Notes: generated by a model not told the origin, from the sequence alone. A DNA stretch of 32,354 nt from Synergistaceae bacterium (GCA_031289775.1 JAITOY010000037.1:1-32354), one strand, 5' to 3'. Positions 23,935 through 31,324 are shown, numbered from the stretch's first letter. Made by a program: numbers and translations.

Positions 23935-24522
23935 ATGAACCGGGTGTGCCGCATGGAAAACGGGCCTACAGTCGCGGGCAAATTCCCCGCCGAGGCGAGT
24001 CTTTCGCCGACGGAGACGGCCAGGTTTGGCGCGGCGTTAGCGAAGCGAACCTACTCTGGGCTGTTAGTCCTGCTCAGCGGGGATCTCGGGGCGGGGAAGA
24101 CTCTCCTTGCTCAGTCTATTGGCTCATTCCTCGGGGCTGAGGGAATGAGGAGCCCGACGTTTAACATCGAGCTTATCCACAGACTTCCGGGCAGAAAATT
24201 TTCCCTGGCGCATTTCGACCTCTACAGACTCGAATCCATGGGACACGAGGATATTGACATGCCGTCCGGGCCTTATTCCGGCGATTCGGACATAGTAATG
24301 CAGATGGAGGAGCGCATCGAAGACGGCGACCTCGTTTTAGTCGAGTGGGGCGAGCGCTGGACATCGCCTCCCCTCTCGGATCGTTGGGACGTCAATATAT
24401 CGCGTAGCGCCGGGAAGACGAGGTCGATAGAACTCTCCGCATTTGGAGAGACGGCACTTGGAGCGCTTGCCTGTGCTTATGACGAGATTTTGGACATAGC
24501 GTCCGCCGTCGGGGCAGGGTAG
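23935..24522 (+). CDS. tsaE: tRNA threonylcarbamoyladenosine synthesis ATPase TsaE
   Basis: P-loop ATPase that works with TsaB and TsaD in making t6A37 of tRNA. The 195-residue product has Walker A GDLGAGKT (49-56), SPTFNI (73-78), HFDLYRL (93-99) and VEWGER (136-141). Between HFDLYRL and VEW there are 36 residues, about 14 more than in E. coli TsaE (recalled), and there is a C-terminal extension of about 25 residues. ATG 23935 has no clear Shine-Dalgarno; ATG 23953 is an alternative. It precedes tsaB by 2 nt. Confidence 0.9.
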   Translation: MNRVCRMENGPTVAGKFPAEASLSPTETARFGAALAKRTYSGLLVLLSGDLGAGKTLLAQSIGSFLGAEGMRSPTFNIELIHRLPGRKFSLAHFDLYRLESMGHEDIDMPSGPYSGDSDIVMQMEERIEDGDLVLVEWGERWTSPPLSDRWDVNISRSAGKTRSIELSAFGETALGALACAYDEILDIASAVGAG

Positions 24523-24524
24523 CC

Positions 24525-25166
24525 ATGCCAACGCTTGCAATAGACTGTTCGCGGAGATGGCTCAACCTCGGGCTCGCCGACAGCGGCGCGCTTTATGGGG
24601 AGGAGAATATAAACGCCGGCAGGGCACAGGCGGAGCTTCTGCCGGGGACAGTTGGCTCATTTCTCACAAAGCTGGGGTTCGGGCTGCGGGACGTAACTCG
24701 CATAGCTGTGACTACCGGTCCAGGGTACTACACGGGCATCAGGATAGGGCTGTCGTATGCGGCTGCCCTCGCGGAGGCCCTCGGCGTCGAGATTGTCCCT
24801 GTGAGCAGCCTGTACGCAATGGCATTCCCTTTTTTAGGGGCCGGTTTTTGGGCCGCTCCAGCGATTCGAGCCAGAAGGGGCTGTCTCTATGGGGCTATAT
24901 ATCCGCCGGGAGACGGAAAAATTTTCGAACCGGAGTTCCAGGAGGCGACCTCTTTTGCCGAGCTCATAAATTCGCTTGTGACTGCGGGCGGCAATGTAGT
25001 TATAATAGGCTCTGACGCAGAGGAGTTTGAAGAGCTGAGAAAACCGGGGTTTTGGATGGTTCCGTCGCCTCCGGCCACAGGACTCGCTCTGGCGATGGCC
25101 TCGTTCGGGCTCTTTGGTCAGGATCCGGCGCACATTCGAGCCACATACGCCCGCGAGCCGACGTGA
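24525..25166 (+). CDS. tsaB: tRNA threonylcarbamoyladenosine synthesis protein TsaB
   Basis: The ASKHA-fold partner of TsaD and TsaE. The 213-residue product starts MPTLAIDCSRRWLNLGLA and has the family motif TTGPGYYTGIRIGLSYA (about 62-79, usually GPGSFTGIRIG) and EIVPVSSLYAMAF. ATG 24525 follows ggggcagggtagcc. tsaE-tsaB adjacency is common, while rimI and tsaD, which often follow, are not next. The gene after it changes theme to iron-sulfur/FAD enzymes. Confidence 0.9.
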   Translation: MPTLAIDCSRRWLNLGLADSGALYGEENINAGRAQAELLPGTVGSFLTKLGFGLRDVTRIAVTTGPGYYTGIRIGLSYAAALAEALGVEIVPVSSLYAMAFPFLGAGFWAAPAIRARRGCLYGAIYPPGDGKIFEPEFQEATSFAELINSLVTAGGNVVIIGSDAEEFEELRKPGFWMVPSPPATGLALAMASFGLFGQDPAHIRATYAREPT

Positions 25167-25205
25167 CAAAATAATTTGCGAGAGGAACAATGTGGGGGGA
25201 TCGCG

Positions 25206-25493
25206 TTGCGCAATAACTGTGAGGAATCGATAACTGTCGTGTGTCGCTGCGAGGAGATAACCATCGAAGAGATAAGGGAGTGGATAGAACGCGGCTATGA
25301 TTCGTTCAGCGAACTGAAAAGGATATTGAGGGTCGGGATGGGGCCCTGTCAGGGGAGGGGCTGCAGGGATATCGTTATGAGGGAGATCTCGCGCGCGCAT
25401 CATATCCCGATGGACGAAGTGGATCCGGGCACGGTTCGCGCTCCTTCGAAACCCGTCAAGATAGCCCTTCTGGCGTTCGGGAAGGAGGAGTAA
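25206..25493 (+). CDS. BFD-type [2Fe-2S]-binding protein
   Basis: A 95-residue protein with a BFD-like [2Fe-2S] domain: CRCEE (about residues 14-18) and GPCQGRGC about 35 residues later supply the four cysteines (CxC and Cx4C). This form is found in small subunits or domains of amine and amino-acid dehydrogenases (HcnB-like, dye-linked proline dehydrogenase). TTG 25206 lies 5 nt after ggggga; an in-frame TTG at 25176 has no ribosome-binding site. The FAD oxidoreductase starts 3 nt after its stop, so it is probably that enzyme's electron-transfer partner. Confidence 0.85.
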   Translation: MRNNCEESITVVCRCEEITIEEIREWIERGYDSFSELKRILRVGMGPCQGRGCRDIVMREISRAHHIPMDEVDPGTVRAPSKPVKIALLAFGKEE

Positions 25494-25496
25494 TCC

Positions 25497-26645
25497 GTGG
25501 AGTGCAAGAACCGCGCTGATGTTGTGATAATCGGGGCTGGTATAGTCGGCGCCTCAACTGCTTACAACCTCGCGAAACTGGGCGTAAAGGACGTCGTCAT
25601 TCTCGACAGAGGAACCCTGTGCGGCGGATCGACCGGCAGTTGCGGCGCAGGGATCAGGGCGCAGTGGGGTTCTGAGATGAACTGCCGTCTCGCCATCGCG
25701 GCGATAGACATTTTCGAGCAGCTCGACGACGAACTTGGCTTGCCAGTAGGACTCAACCAGGGCGGTTATTTGCTCGTCGCTTACTCCGAGGAGGAGTTTG
25801 AGACCTTAAAAACGGCGATGGCGCTTCAAAACAAGCTCGGGATAAAATCAAAGGTCGTGTCGCTCGAGGAGGCCCGCGAAATATGTCCGGCGCTAGACGC
25901 GAGCGATGCCGTTGGTTTCACATTCCACGCGCGCGACGGACACGCGGATCCTTTCTTGACTACATTCGCGTACGTTGAGGCAGCAAAACGTCTCGGCGTG
26001 AGTTTTTACAGAAAAACCGAGTGTATTGGTATAAAGGTGGAGGGCGATCGTGTGCGCGGAGTCTCCACGACGAAGGGCGAAATCGACGCAGACATCGTTA
26101 TAAACTGTTCCGGGGCGTATTCACACGTCGTCGCGAAAATGGCAGGCGTCGACATACCAAACTGGGGCGAGCGGCACGAGATCATGATAACTGAACCAGT
26201 GGCGCCCGGCGTCTGTCCGCCGATGCTTATGAGCTTCTCAGGAAATTATTACATCCAGCAACGCCCTCACGGCTCGATAATCTGCGGGATGAGCCCGGAC
26301 GGGCACGAGCAGAGCTTCGACACCTCATCGTCCTGGCGCTTCGCGGCTGAGATGAGCAAAAAACTCGTTCGGCTGCTCCCTTCCGTGAAGGGCGTCAGGG
26401 TTGTGAGACTTTGGGCCGGGCTGTACGATATGACGCCAGACGGCTCGCCGATCATTGGGGAGACGGACGTGAAGAATTTTTATCACTCGACTGGTTATTC
26501 CGGTCACGGCTTTATGCTCGGCCCCGTCACCGGCAGGATATTGGCGCAGAGCATTACTGGCGCGAAGCCGGACATAGACTTCTCTACGCTTGACTACAGG
26601 CGCTTCGAACAGGGAGAGCTCATAGTCGAGCACAGCATCACGTAA
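25497..26645 (+). CDS. FAD-dependent oxidoreductase, DAO / sarcosine-oxidase-beta-like
   Basis: A 382-residue member of the D-amino-acid-oxidase superfamily. The dinucleotide-binding motif VIIGAGIVGASTAYNL is near residue 10-25, the acidic end of the second strand is VVILDRG, and the family motif GSTGSCGAGIRAQWGSE follows. The C-terminal FAD-binding segment is TGYSGHGFMLGPVTG (about 338-352). The pattern resembles sarcosine oxidase beta and dye-linked proline dehydrogenase beta subunits; substrate is not inferable. Start is GTG 25497 after ggaaggagg. The alpha (NAD/FAD dehydrogenase) subunit of such complexes is not in the window. Confidence 0.87.
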   Translation: MECKNRADVVIIGAGIVGASTAYNLAKLGVKDVVILDRGTLCGGSTGSCGAGIRAQWGSEMNCRLAIAAIDIFEQLDDELGLPVGLNQGGYLLVAYSEEEFETLKTAMALQNKLGIKSKVVSLEEAREICPALDASDAVGFTFHARDGHADPFLTTFAYVEAAKRLGVSFYRKTECIGIKVEGDRVRGVSTTKGEIDADIVINCSGAYSHVVAKMAGVDIPNWGERHEIMITEPVAPGVCPPMLMSFSGNYYIQQRPHGSIICGMSPDGHEQSFDTSSSWRFAAEMSKKLVRLLPSVKGVRVVRLWAGLYDMTPDGSPIIGETDVKNFYHSTGYSGHGFMLGPVTGRILAQSITGAKPDIDFSTLDYRRFEQGELIVEHSIT

Positions 26646-26699
26646 GCAGCAGCTCAAATTGTGAGAAATTTCTGTAAAGTCTGACTCTCTCAAGTTTTA

Positions 26700-26728
26700 T
26701 TGATTTGTTTATAATTTTTCGGTATATT
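26700..26728 (+). promoter_or_regulatory. Promoter of the kor operon
   Basis: TTGATT (26700-26705, 4 of 6) and TATATT (26723-26728, 5 of 6) are separated by exactly 17 bp in an AT-rich stretch. A TATAAT hexamer at 26710-26715 and an extended -10-like TGTTATATT at 26755-26763 also lie here, so more than one start site is possible. The leader to the first gene would be about 110 nt. Confidence 0.6.
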
Positions 26729-26847
26729 CTCACATACACGAATATTGAGTCTCCTGTTATATTTATCTGGCGGAGACAAGGATCCAAAGCGCAGTGTCAT
26801 TCAAAAAACGATGAGGGAAGAGTCATTTGATCGCGGGGGGTGTTTTT

Positions 26848-27048
26848 TTGGCAAAACAGTTCGAAGTCCTTGTAAACAAGGCGTGGTGCAAGGGGTGTGG
26901 CCTTTGCGTCGGCATTTGCCCCAAAAAGGTGCTTGAGCTGAACCAACAGATAAAATCGGAGCCGGTGCGGGTTGAAAACTGCATCGGCTGTCATCAGTGC
27001 GACAACATCTGTCCCGATTTCGCCATAACAGTGAGGGAGCGTGATTGA
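26848..27048 (+). CDS. korD: 2-oxoacid:ferredoxin oxidoreductase, ferredoxin (delta) subunit
   Basis: A 66-residue bacterial-type ferredoxin with two [4Fe-4S] sites: CKGCGLCVGICP (about 14-25) and CIGCHQCDNICP (about 47-58). Both follow C-x2-C-x2-C-x3-C-P. The start is TTG 26848, 7 nt after a gggggg Shine-Dalgarno at 26835-26840; an in-frame TTG at 26827 has none. It heads an operon with alpha, beta and gamma subunits. It would carry electrons from the thiamine-diphosphate site to soluble ferredoxin. Confidence 0.9.
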   Translation: MAKQFEVLVNKAWCKGCGLCVGICPKKVLELNQQIKSEPVRVENCIGCHQCDNICPDFAITVRERD

Positions 27049-27050
27049 GT

Positions 27051-28190
27051 ATGCCGAAAGCGGAATTTTGGCAGGGCAACAAGGCTATAGCGATGGCCGG
27101 AGTCGACGCAGGGTGCCGTTTCTTTGGCGGATACCCGATCACGCCGTCCACCGAGGTAGCAGAGGTGATGGCAGAGGAGCTCCCAAAGTATGGGGGCGCG
27201 TTCATCCAGATGGAGGACGAGATTGGCGGCATCGCGGCCACGATCGGAGCCTCCATAGCCGGCAGAAAGGCCATGACCGGAACATCCGGCCCAGGGTTTT
27301 CACTGAAACAAGAGTTGCTTGGTTACGCGTACATAGCGGAGATACCGCTCGTCTGCGTGGACGTGCAGAGAGGGGGTCCCTCCACAGGTCTCCCGACGAA
27401 GGTCTCGCAGGGCGACGTCATGCAGGCTCGATGGGGAACTCATGGTGATCATGCCACAATCGCCTATTCGCCCTTCTCGGTGCAGGAGTGCTATGACCTC
27501 ACAGTAAAGGCCTTCAACATGTCCGAGCGTTTTCGCCAGCCAGTCTTGATAATGGCGGACGAGGTCGTAGGGCACATGAGGGAGAGGATTGTGACGCCGG
27601 ATGTTTCGTCGCTCAATATCGTAAACCGAAAGAAGCCGGCGTGTCCACCGGAGACCTTTGTCCCGTACCTCGCGGACGAGGATGACGACGTGCCGCCGAT
27701 GGCCTCGTTCGGCGACGGATATCACTGGCATGTTACGGGCCTCACGTCGAACGACTGGGGTTTCCCAACGAATAACTCGCTCGATATCGACAAAAAAGTG
27801 ACGAGGATCATCCGCAAGGTAGAGCGTTTCCGCAGCGATGTCGTGGAGTACGTGACTGAGGGCTGTGACGACGCCGATATACTTGTCGTCTCATACGGCT
27901 GCGTCTCGCGTCCAGCGCTTCGGGCCGTGAGGGAGTTGCGCTCGCGCGGCGTAAAAGTTGGTCATTTCCGCCCTATCACAATCTGGCCCTTCCCGGACGA
28001 GGAACTGGAGAAGATCGTGGTCGAATCTGGAATAAAACGCGTGGTAGTTCCAGAACTCAACATGGGGCAGTTGTTCCTGGAGATCGACAGGGCAATTCAC
28101 GGCAAGGCCGAGACGCATCTCAGGACATTGCTGAATGGCGAGCTGTTCAAGCCCGCACAGATTATATCTTACGTCGAGGAGGTGGCCTGA
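27051..28190 (+). CDS. korA: 2-oxoacid:ferredoxin oxidoreductase, alpha subunit (2-oxoglutarate type)
   Basis: A 379-residue alpha subunit. The N-terminal pyrimidine-binding-type domain has the motif YPITPSTE (about 25-32) and GTSGPGFSLKQE; the substrate-site region RGGPSTGLPTK with SQGDVMQARWGTHGD points to the 2-oxoglutarate/branched-chain group. The C-terminal transketolase-like domain ends near residue 370. Start is ATG 27051; TTG 27045, overlapping the korD stop, is an alternative (gagggag spacing 11 versus 5). With korB it makes succinyl-CoA and reduced ferredoxin from 2-oxoglutarate, if the assignment is right. Confidence 0.88.
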   Translation: MPKAEFWQGNKAIAMAGVDAGCRFFGGYPITPSTEVAEVMAEELPKYGGAFIQMEDEIGGIAATIGASIAGRKAMTGTSGPGFSLKQELLGYAYIAEIPLVCVDVQRGGPSTGLPTKVSQGDVMQARWGTHGDHATIAYSPFSVQECYDLTVKAFNMSERFRQPVLIMADEVVGHMRERIVTPDVSSLNIVNRKKPACPPETFVPYLADEDDDVPPMASFGDGYHWHVTGLTSNDWGFPTNNSLDIDKKVTRIIRKVERFRSDVVEYVTEGCDDADILVVSYGCVSRPALRAVRELRSRGVKVGHFRPITIWPFPDEELEKIVVESGIKRVVVPELNMGQLFLEIDRAIHGKAETHLRTLLNGELFKPAQIISYVEEVA

Positions 28191-28192
28191 TT

Positions 28193-29020
28193 ATGCCGCG
28201 TGATGACGTGATGAAATGGCTGCGCTCGCAGTTCATGCCACATATCTGGTGCCCTGGTTGCGGTCACGGCATCATAATGCACGCTATGCTGAGGGCTCTT
28301 TGCGCGCTCGGCAAGGATCCGGACGAGATAGTCATCTCCTCCGGCATAGGTTGTTCGAGCCGTCTGCCGGGATACGTCAACACATGCACACTGCACACAG
28401 CCCACGGGAGATCTCTTGCCTTCGCCACTGGCGTAAAGCTCTCGAACCCGGCGCTCACAGTCGTTGACGTAATGGGCGACGGCGACTGCTCCGCCATTGG
28501 CGGCAACCACTTCATTCACGCCTGCCGCAGGAACATAGGCATCTGTGCGATAGTGATGAACAACAATATATACGGCATGACTGGCGGTCAGGCGTCACCG
28601 ACTACTCCGGAGAACGCGTTCGCGTCGACGGCCCCTTACGGCGCCATCGACCCGCCCTTCGATATCTGCCAGCTCGCCATAGGCGCAGGCGCGACGTTCG
28701 TTGCCCGCGCGACCATAGCGCAGCCTCAGATGTGCGAGACGCTCATAAAAAAAGGCATCGAACACGACGGTTTCTCTGTCATCGAGATCATGACGCACTG
28801 CCATACGCAGTTCGGCCGCAAGAACAAGCGAAGCCGTCCGCTCGATAACTTCAACTTCTTCAAGGACGCGAGCGTGATGAAGGCGAAAGCCGACGCCATG
28901 ACGTCTGAGGAATTGACTGGCAAGATAGTCATTGGCGAGCTTCACCGAATTGATGGCGCGTTAGAGTACACGAACAGATACGCGAAAGTCATTGAAAGGG
29001 CAAAGGGGGCGACGTCATGA
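28193..29020 (+). CDS. korB: 2-oxoacid:ferredoxin oxidoreductase, beta subunit
   Basis: A 275-residue thiamine-diphosphate-binding subunit. It has WCPGCGHG (about 19-26) with cluster cysteines, GIGCSSRLPGYV, the cofactor-binding GDGDCSAIGGNH (about 96-107) and NNIYGMTGGQ (about 123-132). These are the standard beta-subunit motifs. ATG 28193 follows gaggaggtgg, 8 nt upstream, at the end of korA. The last 4 nt overlap korC (ATGA). Confidence 0.92.
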   Translation: MPRDDVMKWLRSQFMPHIWCPGCGHGIIMHAMLRALCALGKDPDEIVISSGIGCSSRLPGYVNTCTLHTAHGRSLAFATGVKLSNPALTVVDVMGDGDCSAIGGNHFIHACRRNIGICAIVMNNNIYGMTGGQASPTTPENAFASTAPYGAIDPPFDICQLAIGAGATFVARATIAQPQMCETLIKKGIEHDGFSVIEIMTHCHTQFGRKNKRSRPLDNFNFFKDASVMKAKADAMTSEELTGKIVIGELHRIDGALEYTNRYAKVIERAKGATS

Positions 29021-29574
29021 GCGAGCGCTATGAAATAAGAGTCGCTGGTTCCGGCGGGCAGGGGGTCATATTAGCCGCGGTTATAATCGGCCAGGCTGCC
29101 GCGCTTATGGAGGAGGGTCTGAACTCCGTCCAGACTCAGGCCTACGGCCCAGAGGCGCGCGGCGGCGCGTCGAAGTCCGAAGTCGTCATCGCCAGGGGCG
29201 AGATAGACTACCCGAAGGCCACAAAACCGAATCTCCAAGTAATACTCACCCAGAAGGCTGCGGACGAGTATGCGGGAGACACAGCAAGAGGCGGGACGAT
29301 CATTCTGGACGACACATTTGTTCAAAAGGATCCCGACGTTGAAGCGAACATCTTCCGGCTGCCCATAGTAAAAACCGCCCGTGACGTTATCGGCCGCGAG
29401 ATAGTGACGAACATGGTCGCGCTCGGCGCCGTTGCGAGGATCCTAGAGGTCGATGGACAGATGAAGTCCGAGTCGATCAAAAACACGATTTTGGCGAGCG
29501 TTCCTAAAGGCAGCGAGGAGCTTAACACAAAGGCGTTCGAAGAGGGCTACAAGTTAATGAAGGAGAAGAAGTAA
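29017..29574 (+). CDS. korC: 2-oxoacid:ferredoxin oxidoreductase, gamma subunit
   Basis: A 185-residue gamma subunit, which in this family binds coenzyme A. The motifs are RVAGSGGQGVILAA (about 7-20), TQAYGPEARGGASKSEVVI (about 40-58) and the NMVALGAVARI segment. The ATG at 29017 overlaps korB. It is the last gene of the operon; a strong terminator starts 5 nt after the stop. Confidence 0.92.
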   Translation: MSERYEIRVAGSGGQGVILAAVIIGQAAALMEEGLNSVQTQAYGPEARGGASKSEVVIARGEIDYPKATKPNLQVILTQKAADEYAGDTARGGTIILDDTFVQKDPDVEANIFRLPIVKTARDVIGREIVTNMVALGAVARILEVDGQMKSESIKNTILASVPKGSEELNTKAFEEGYKLMKEKK

Positions 29575-29579
29575 GGGGA

Positions 29580-29615
29580 GAAAATCGTGGGGTTTTGCTC
29601 CACGATTTTCTTTTT
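29580..29615 (+). terminator. Strong rho-independent terminator of the kor operon
   Basis: The arms GAAAATCGTGG (29580-29590) and CCACGATTTTC (29600-29610) are an 11-bp perfect stem with a 9-nt loop, followed by TTTTT (29611-29615). It immediately follows korC and ends 14 nt before the next start codon. Confidence 0.9.
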
Positions 29616-29629
29616 ACTTCTATATCGCC

Positions 29630-31012
29630 ATGAGCCCAGGAGATATCCTCACAGTCAAAATATCCTCGATAAACAGCGAAGGGGAGGGCTTGGCGCGTAT
29701 CGGCGACGAGGCATTTGTCCTTTTTGTGCCGGGCGCCCTTCCCGGCGAAACGGTCTCCTGTCGGGTAACGCGCTTGAGCAAAAAATACGCCTCCGCAAGG
29801 GTGCTCGAGATTCTTTCGCACTCCCCTTCGAGAATAACGCCAAAATGCCCTCAGTACGGAGACTGTGGAGGCTGTCAGCTCCAGCACGCAAACTACGAAA
29901 CCCAGATAGAGATAAAAAGAACTATCCTGACGGACGCCCTAAAGAGGATCGGCCATATCGAGCCGCCGGGCGGCGTAATTTGCGAGCCCTCTCCCGAGCG
30001 GTGGGGATACAGAAACAAGACGACGCTTCCGGTGAGAGGTGTTGGAAAAGCCGGAAAAAACGCTCTCTCCTGCGGCTACTACGAGAGGCGTACTCATAAC
30101 GTCGTCTCATTCTGGAAGTGCGCCGTCCTGCGCCCATCTCTGGAGAAAATTATTCCCATTGCAATAGACGCCATTGCGGGCGCAGGCTTCAAGGGATACA
30201 ACGAGGCTAAAAAAACCGGAGATATCCGGCATTTCGCCGCAAGAACCGGCAGCTGCGGAGAGGTATTGACTGGAATAGTGGCGTCGAGGGAGTTCTCCGC
30301 CCGCGAGTCCGGCAAGCTGAAAAACGCGGTGCAGCGCCTCTGTCAGGAGTATAGCGAGCTCGCCGGCGCAGTGCTGAATGTAAAAACAGACACGGACAAC
30401 TTCATTTGGGGCCCTGTCTTCAAGCCCTTAGGTGGCGCAAGGTTCGTCGAACAACGCTTTGGCGCGCTCCGGTTCAACGTAGATATATCGTCGTTTTTTC
30501 AGGTCAACAGCGCGCAGACTGAAGTTATGTTCAATTACGTGAAAAAACATATCAAAGCGTCCTCCACATCTAGACTGTTAGAGCTCTACAGCGGCGTCGG
30601 AAGCCTGACCTCTTTCCTCGCTGGAGCCGCCGAAAAGGTCGATGCCGTAGAGGAATGGCGTCCTGCGGCGAGACAGTTGAGGGAGAACATGCTGATAAAC
30701 AGCATAGAAAACGTCGAGATACACTCCGACTCAGCGGAAAAATTTCTGGAGAGCGGCAGGCACGCGAGCGCGGGGGCCTACGACACGATAGTGCTCGACC
30801 CGCCAAGAACCGGGTGCGACGAGCGAGTTACGAGCCGAATATTGCAAATCTCCCCGAGAGACATAATATACGTCTCCTGCGACCCCGCTACCCTCGCGAG
30901 GGACATCTCCCGGCTTGTCGCCGGCGGATATTCGCTCGAAAGCGTCGCCGCCTTCGACATGTTCCCTCAGACGGCCCACGTAGAATCCGTAACTGTGATG
31001 AGCAGGGAGTGA
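29630..31012 (+). CDS. TRAM-domain 23S rRNA (uracil-5)-methyltransferase, RlmD/RlmCD-like
   Basis: A 460-residue SAM-dependent RNA m5U methyltransferase. An N-terminal TRAM domain (about 1-60) is followed by [4Fe-4S] ligands C-x5-C-x2-C in CPQYGDCGGC (about 73-82) and a fourth Cys in FWKCAVL. Then come FFQVNSAQTE, the SAM motif LELYSGVGSLT (about 321-331), DPPRTGC, and the catalytic-cysteine motif YVSCDPATLARD. Start is ATG 29630, with no Shine-Dalgarno and only 14 nt after the kor terminator, which is odd. Target base (U1939 or U747 type) cannot be decided here. Confidence 0.88.
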   Translation: MSPGDILTVKISSINSEGEGLARIGDEAFVLFVPGALPGETVSCRVTRLSKKYASARVLEILSHSPSRITPKCPQYGDCGGCQLQHANYETQIEIKRTILTDALKRIGHIEPPGGVICEPSPERWGYRNKTTLPVRGVGKAGKNALSCGYYERRTHNVVSFWKCAVLRPSLEKIIPIAIDAIAGAGFKGYNEAKKTGDIRHFAARTGSCGEVLTGIVASREFSARESGKLKNAVQRLCQEYSELAGAVLNVKTDTDNFIWGPVFKPLGGARFVEQRFGALRFNVDISSFFQVNSAQTEVMFNYVKKHIKASSTSRLLELYSGVGSLTSFLAGAAEKVDAVEEWRPAARQLRENMLINSIENVEIHSDSAEKFLESGRHASAGAYDTIVLDPPRTGCDERVTSRILQISPRDIIYVSCDPATLARDISRLVAGGYSLESVAAFDMFPQTAHVESVTVMSRE

Positions 31013-31062
31013 ACGCCGCCGCGCCCTCGTCCGCCAAAATCGCTGAAAACCCTTGAGCGGTA

Positions 31063-31092
31063 TTGACATTGGGCTGGTCAATTCTGTACAAT
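31063..31092 (+). promoter_or_regulatory. Promoter of the tRNA-Gly gene
   Basis: A consensus -35 TTGACA (31063-31068) and a -10 TACAAT (31087-31092, 5 of 6), 18 bp apart, lie 27 nt upstream of the mature tRNA 5' end. The spacer contains a TTGAC/GTCAA dyad (31063-31067 and 31077-31081). Confidence 0.8.
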
Positions 31093-31119
31093 TCATCAGT
31101 TGTGTGATCGCGCGTAAAT

Positions 31120-31195
31120 GCGGAAATAGCTCAGCTGGTAGAGCATTGGCTTCCCAAGCCAAGGGTCGCGGGTTCGAATCCCGTTTTCCGCTCCA
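31120..31195 (+). tRNA. tRNA-Gly (anticodon CCC)
   Basis: A 76-nt cloverleaf with the acceptor stem GCGGAAA (31120-31126) paired to TTTCCGC (31185-31191), discriminator T and an encoded CCA (31193-31195). The anticodon arm is TTGGC-TTCCCAA-GCCAA, so the anticodon is CCC and reads GGG. The T arm has GGGTTCGAATCCC and the D arm has AGCTCAGCTGGTAGAGC. It has its own promoter and terminator. It may have served as an integration site, since the sequence changes character immediately downstream. Confidence 0.96.
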
Positions 31196-31205
31196 GAAAT
31201 AGCAA

Positions 31206-31237
31206 GGGCTCAGGGGTTTTCGACCTGAGCCCCTTTT
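31206..31237 (+). terminator. Rho-independent terminator of tRNA-Gly
   Basis: GGGCTCAGG (31206-31214) and CCTGAGCCC (31224-31232) make a perfect 9-bp stem with a 9-nt loop, followed by CTTTT (31233-31237). It lies 10 nt after the tRNA CCA end. Confidence 0.88.
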
Positions 31238-31294
31238 CATTACTTGGTGCCACATTGGCGCCGGTTGGCGAAATTTTCCCCGACACGGCGAGAC

Positions 31295-31324
31295 TTGACG
31301 CTTTCTGATCCTATAGGATAAAAT
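31295..31324 (+). promoter_or_regulatory. Promoter-like element with no gene behind it
   Basis: TTGACG (31295-31300, 5 of 6) and TAAAAT (31319-31324, 5 of 6) are 18 bp apart, with the 12-bp palindrome ATCCTATAGGAT across the spacer and -10. It points right into about 240 nt without an ORF, toward the convergent transporter gene. It could drive a small or antisense RNA. Confidence 0.35.

Noticed and set aside
26653..26700. Possible terminator after the FAD oxidoreductase gene (TGAGA...TCTCA then AGTTTTATT)
   Set aside because: Only a 5-bp stem with a loop of about 21 nt; too weak to call.
26745..26936. A TTG-started 63-residue ORF overlapping the korD leader and start
   Set aside because: It is out of frame with the clear ferredoxin gene, has low-quality composition and no Shine-Dalgarno; a shadow frame.
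29587..30099. A 170-residue + strand ORF overlapping the methyltransferase 5' region
   Set aside because: It begins inside the kor terminator and is out of frame with the well-supported TRAM methyltransferase; its composition is that of a shadow frame.
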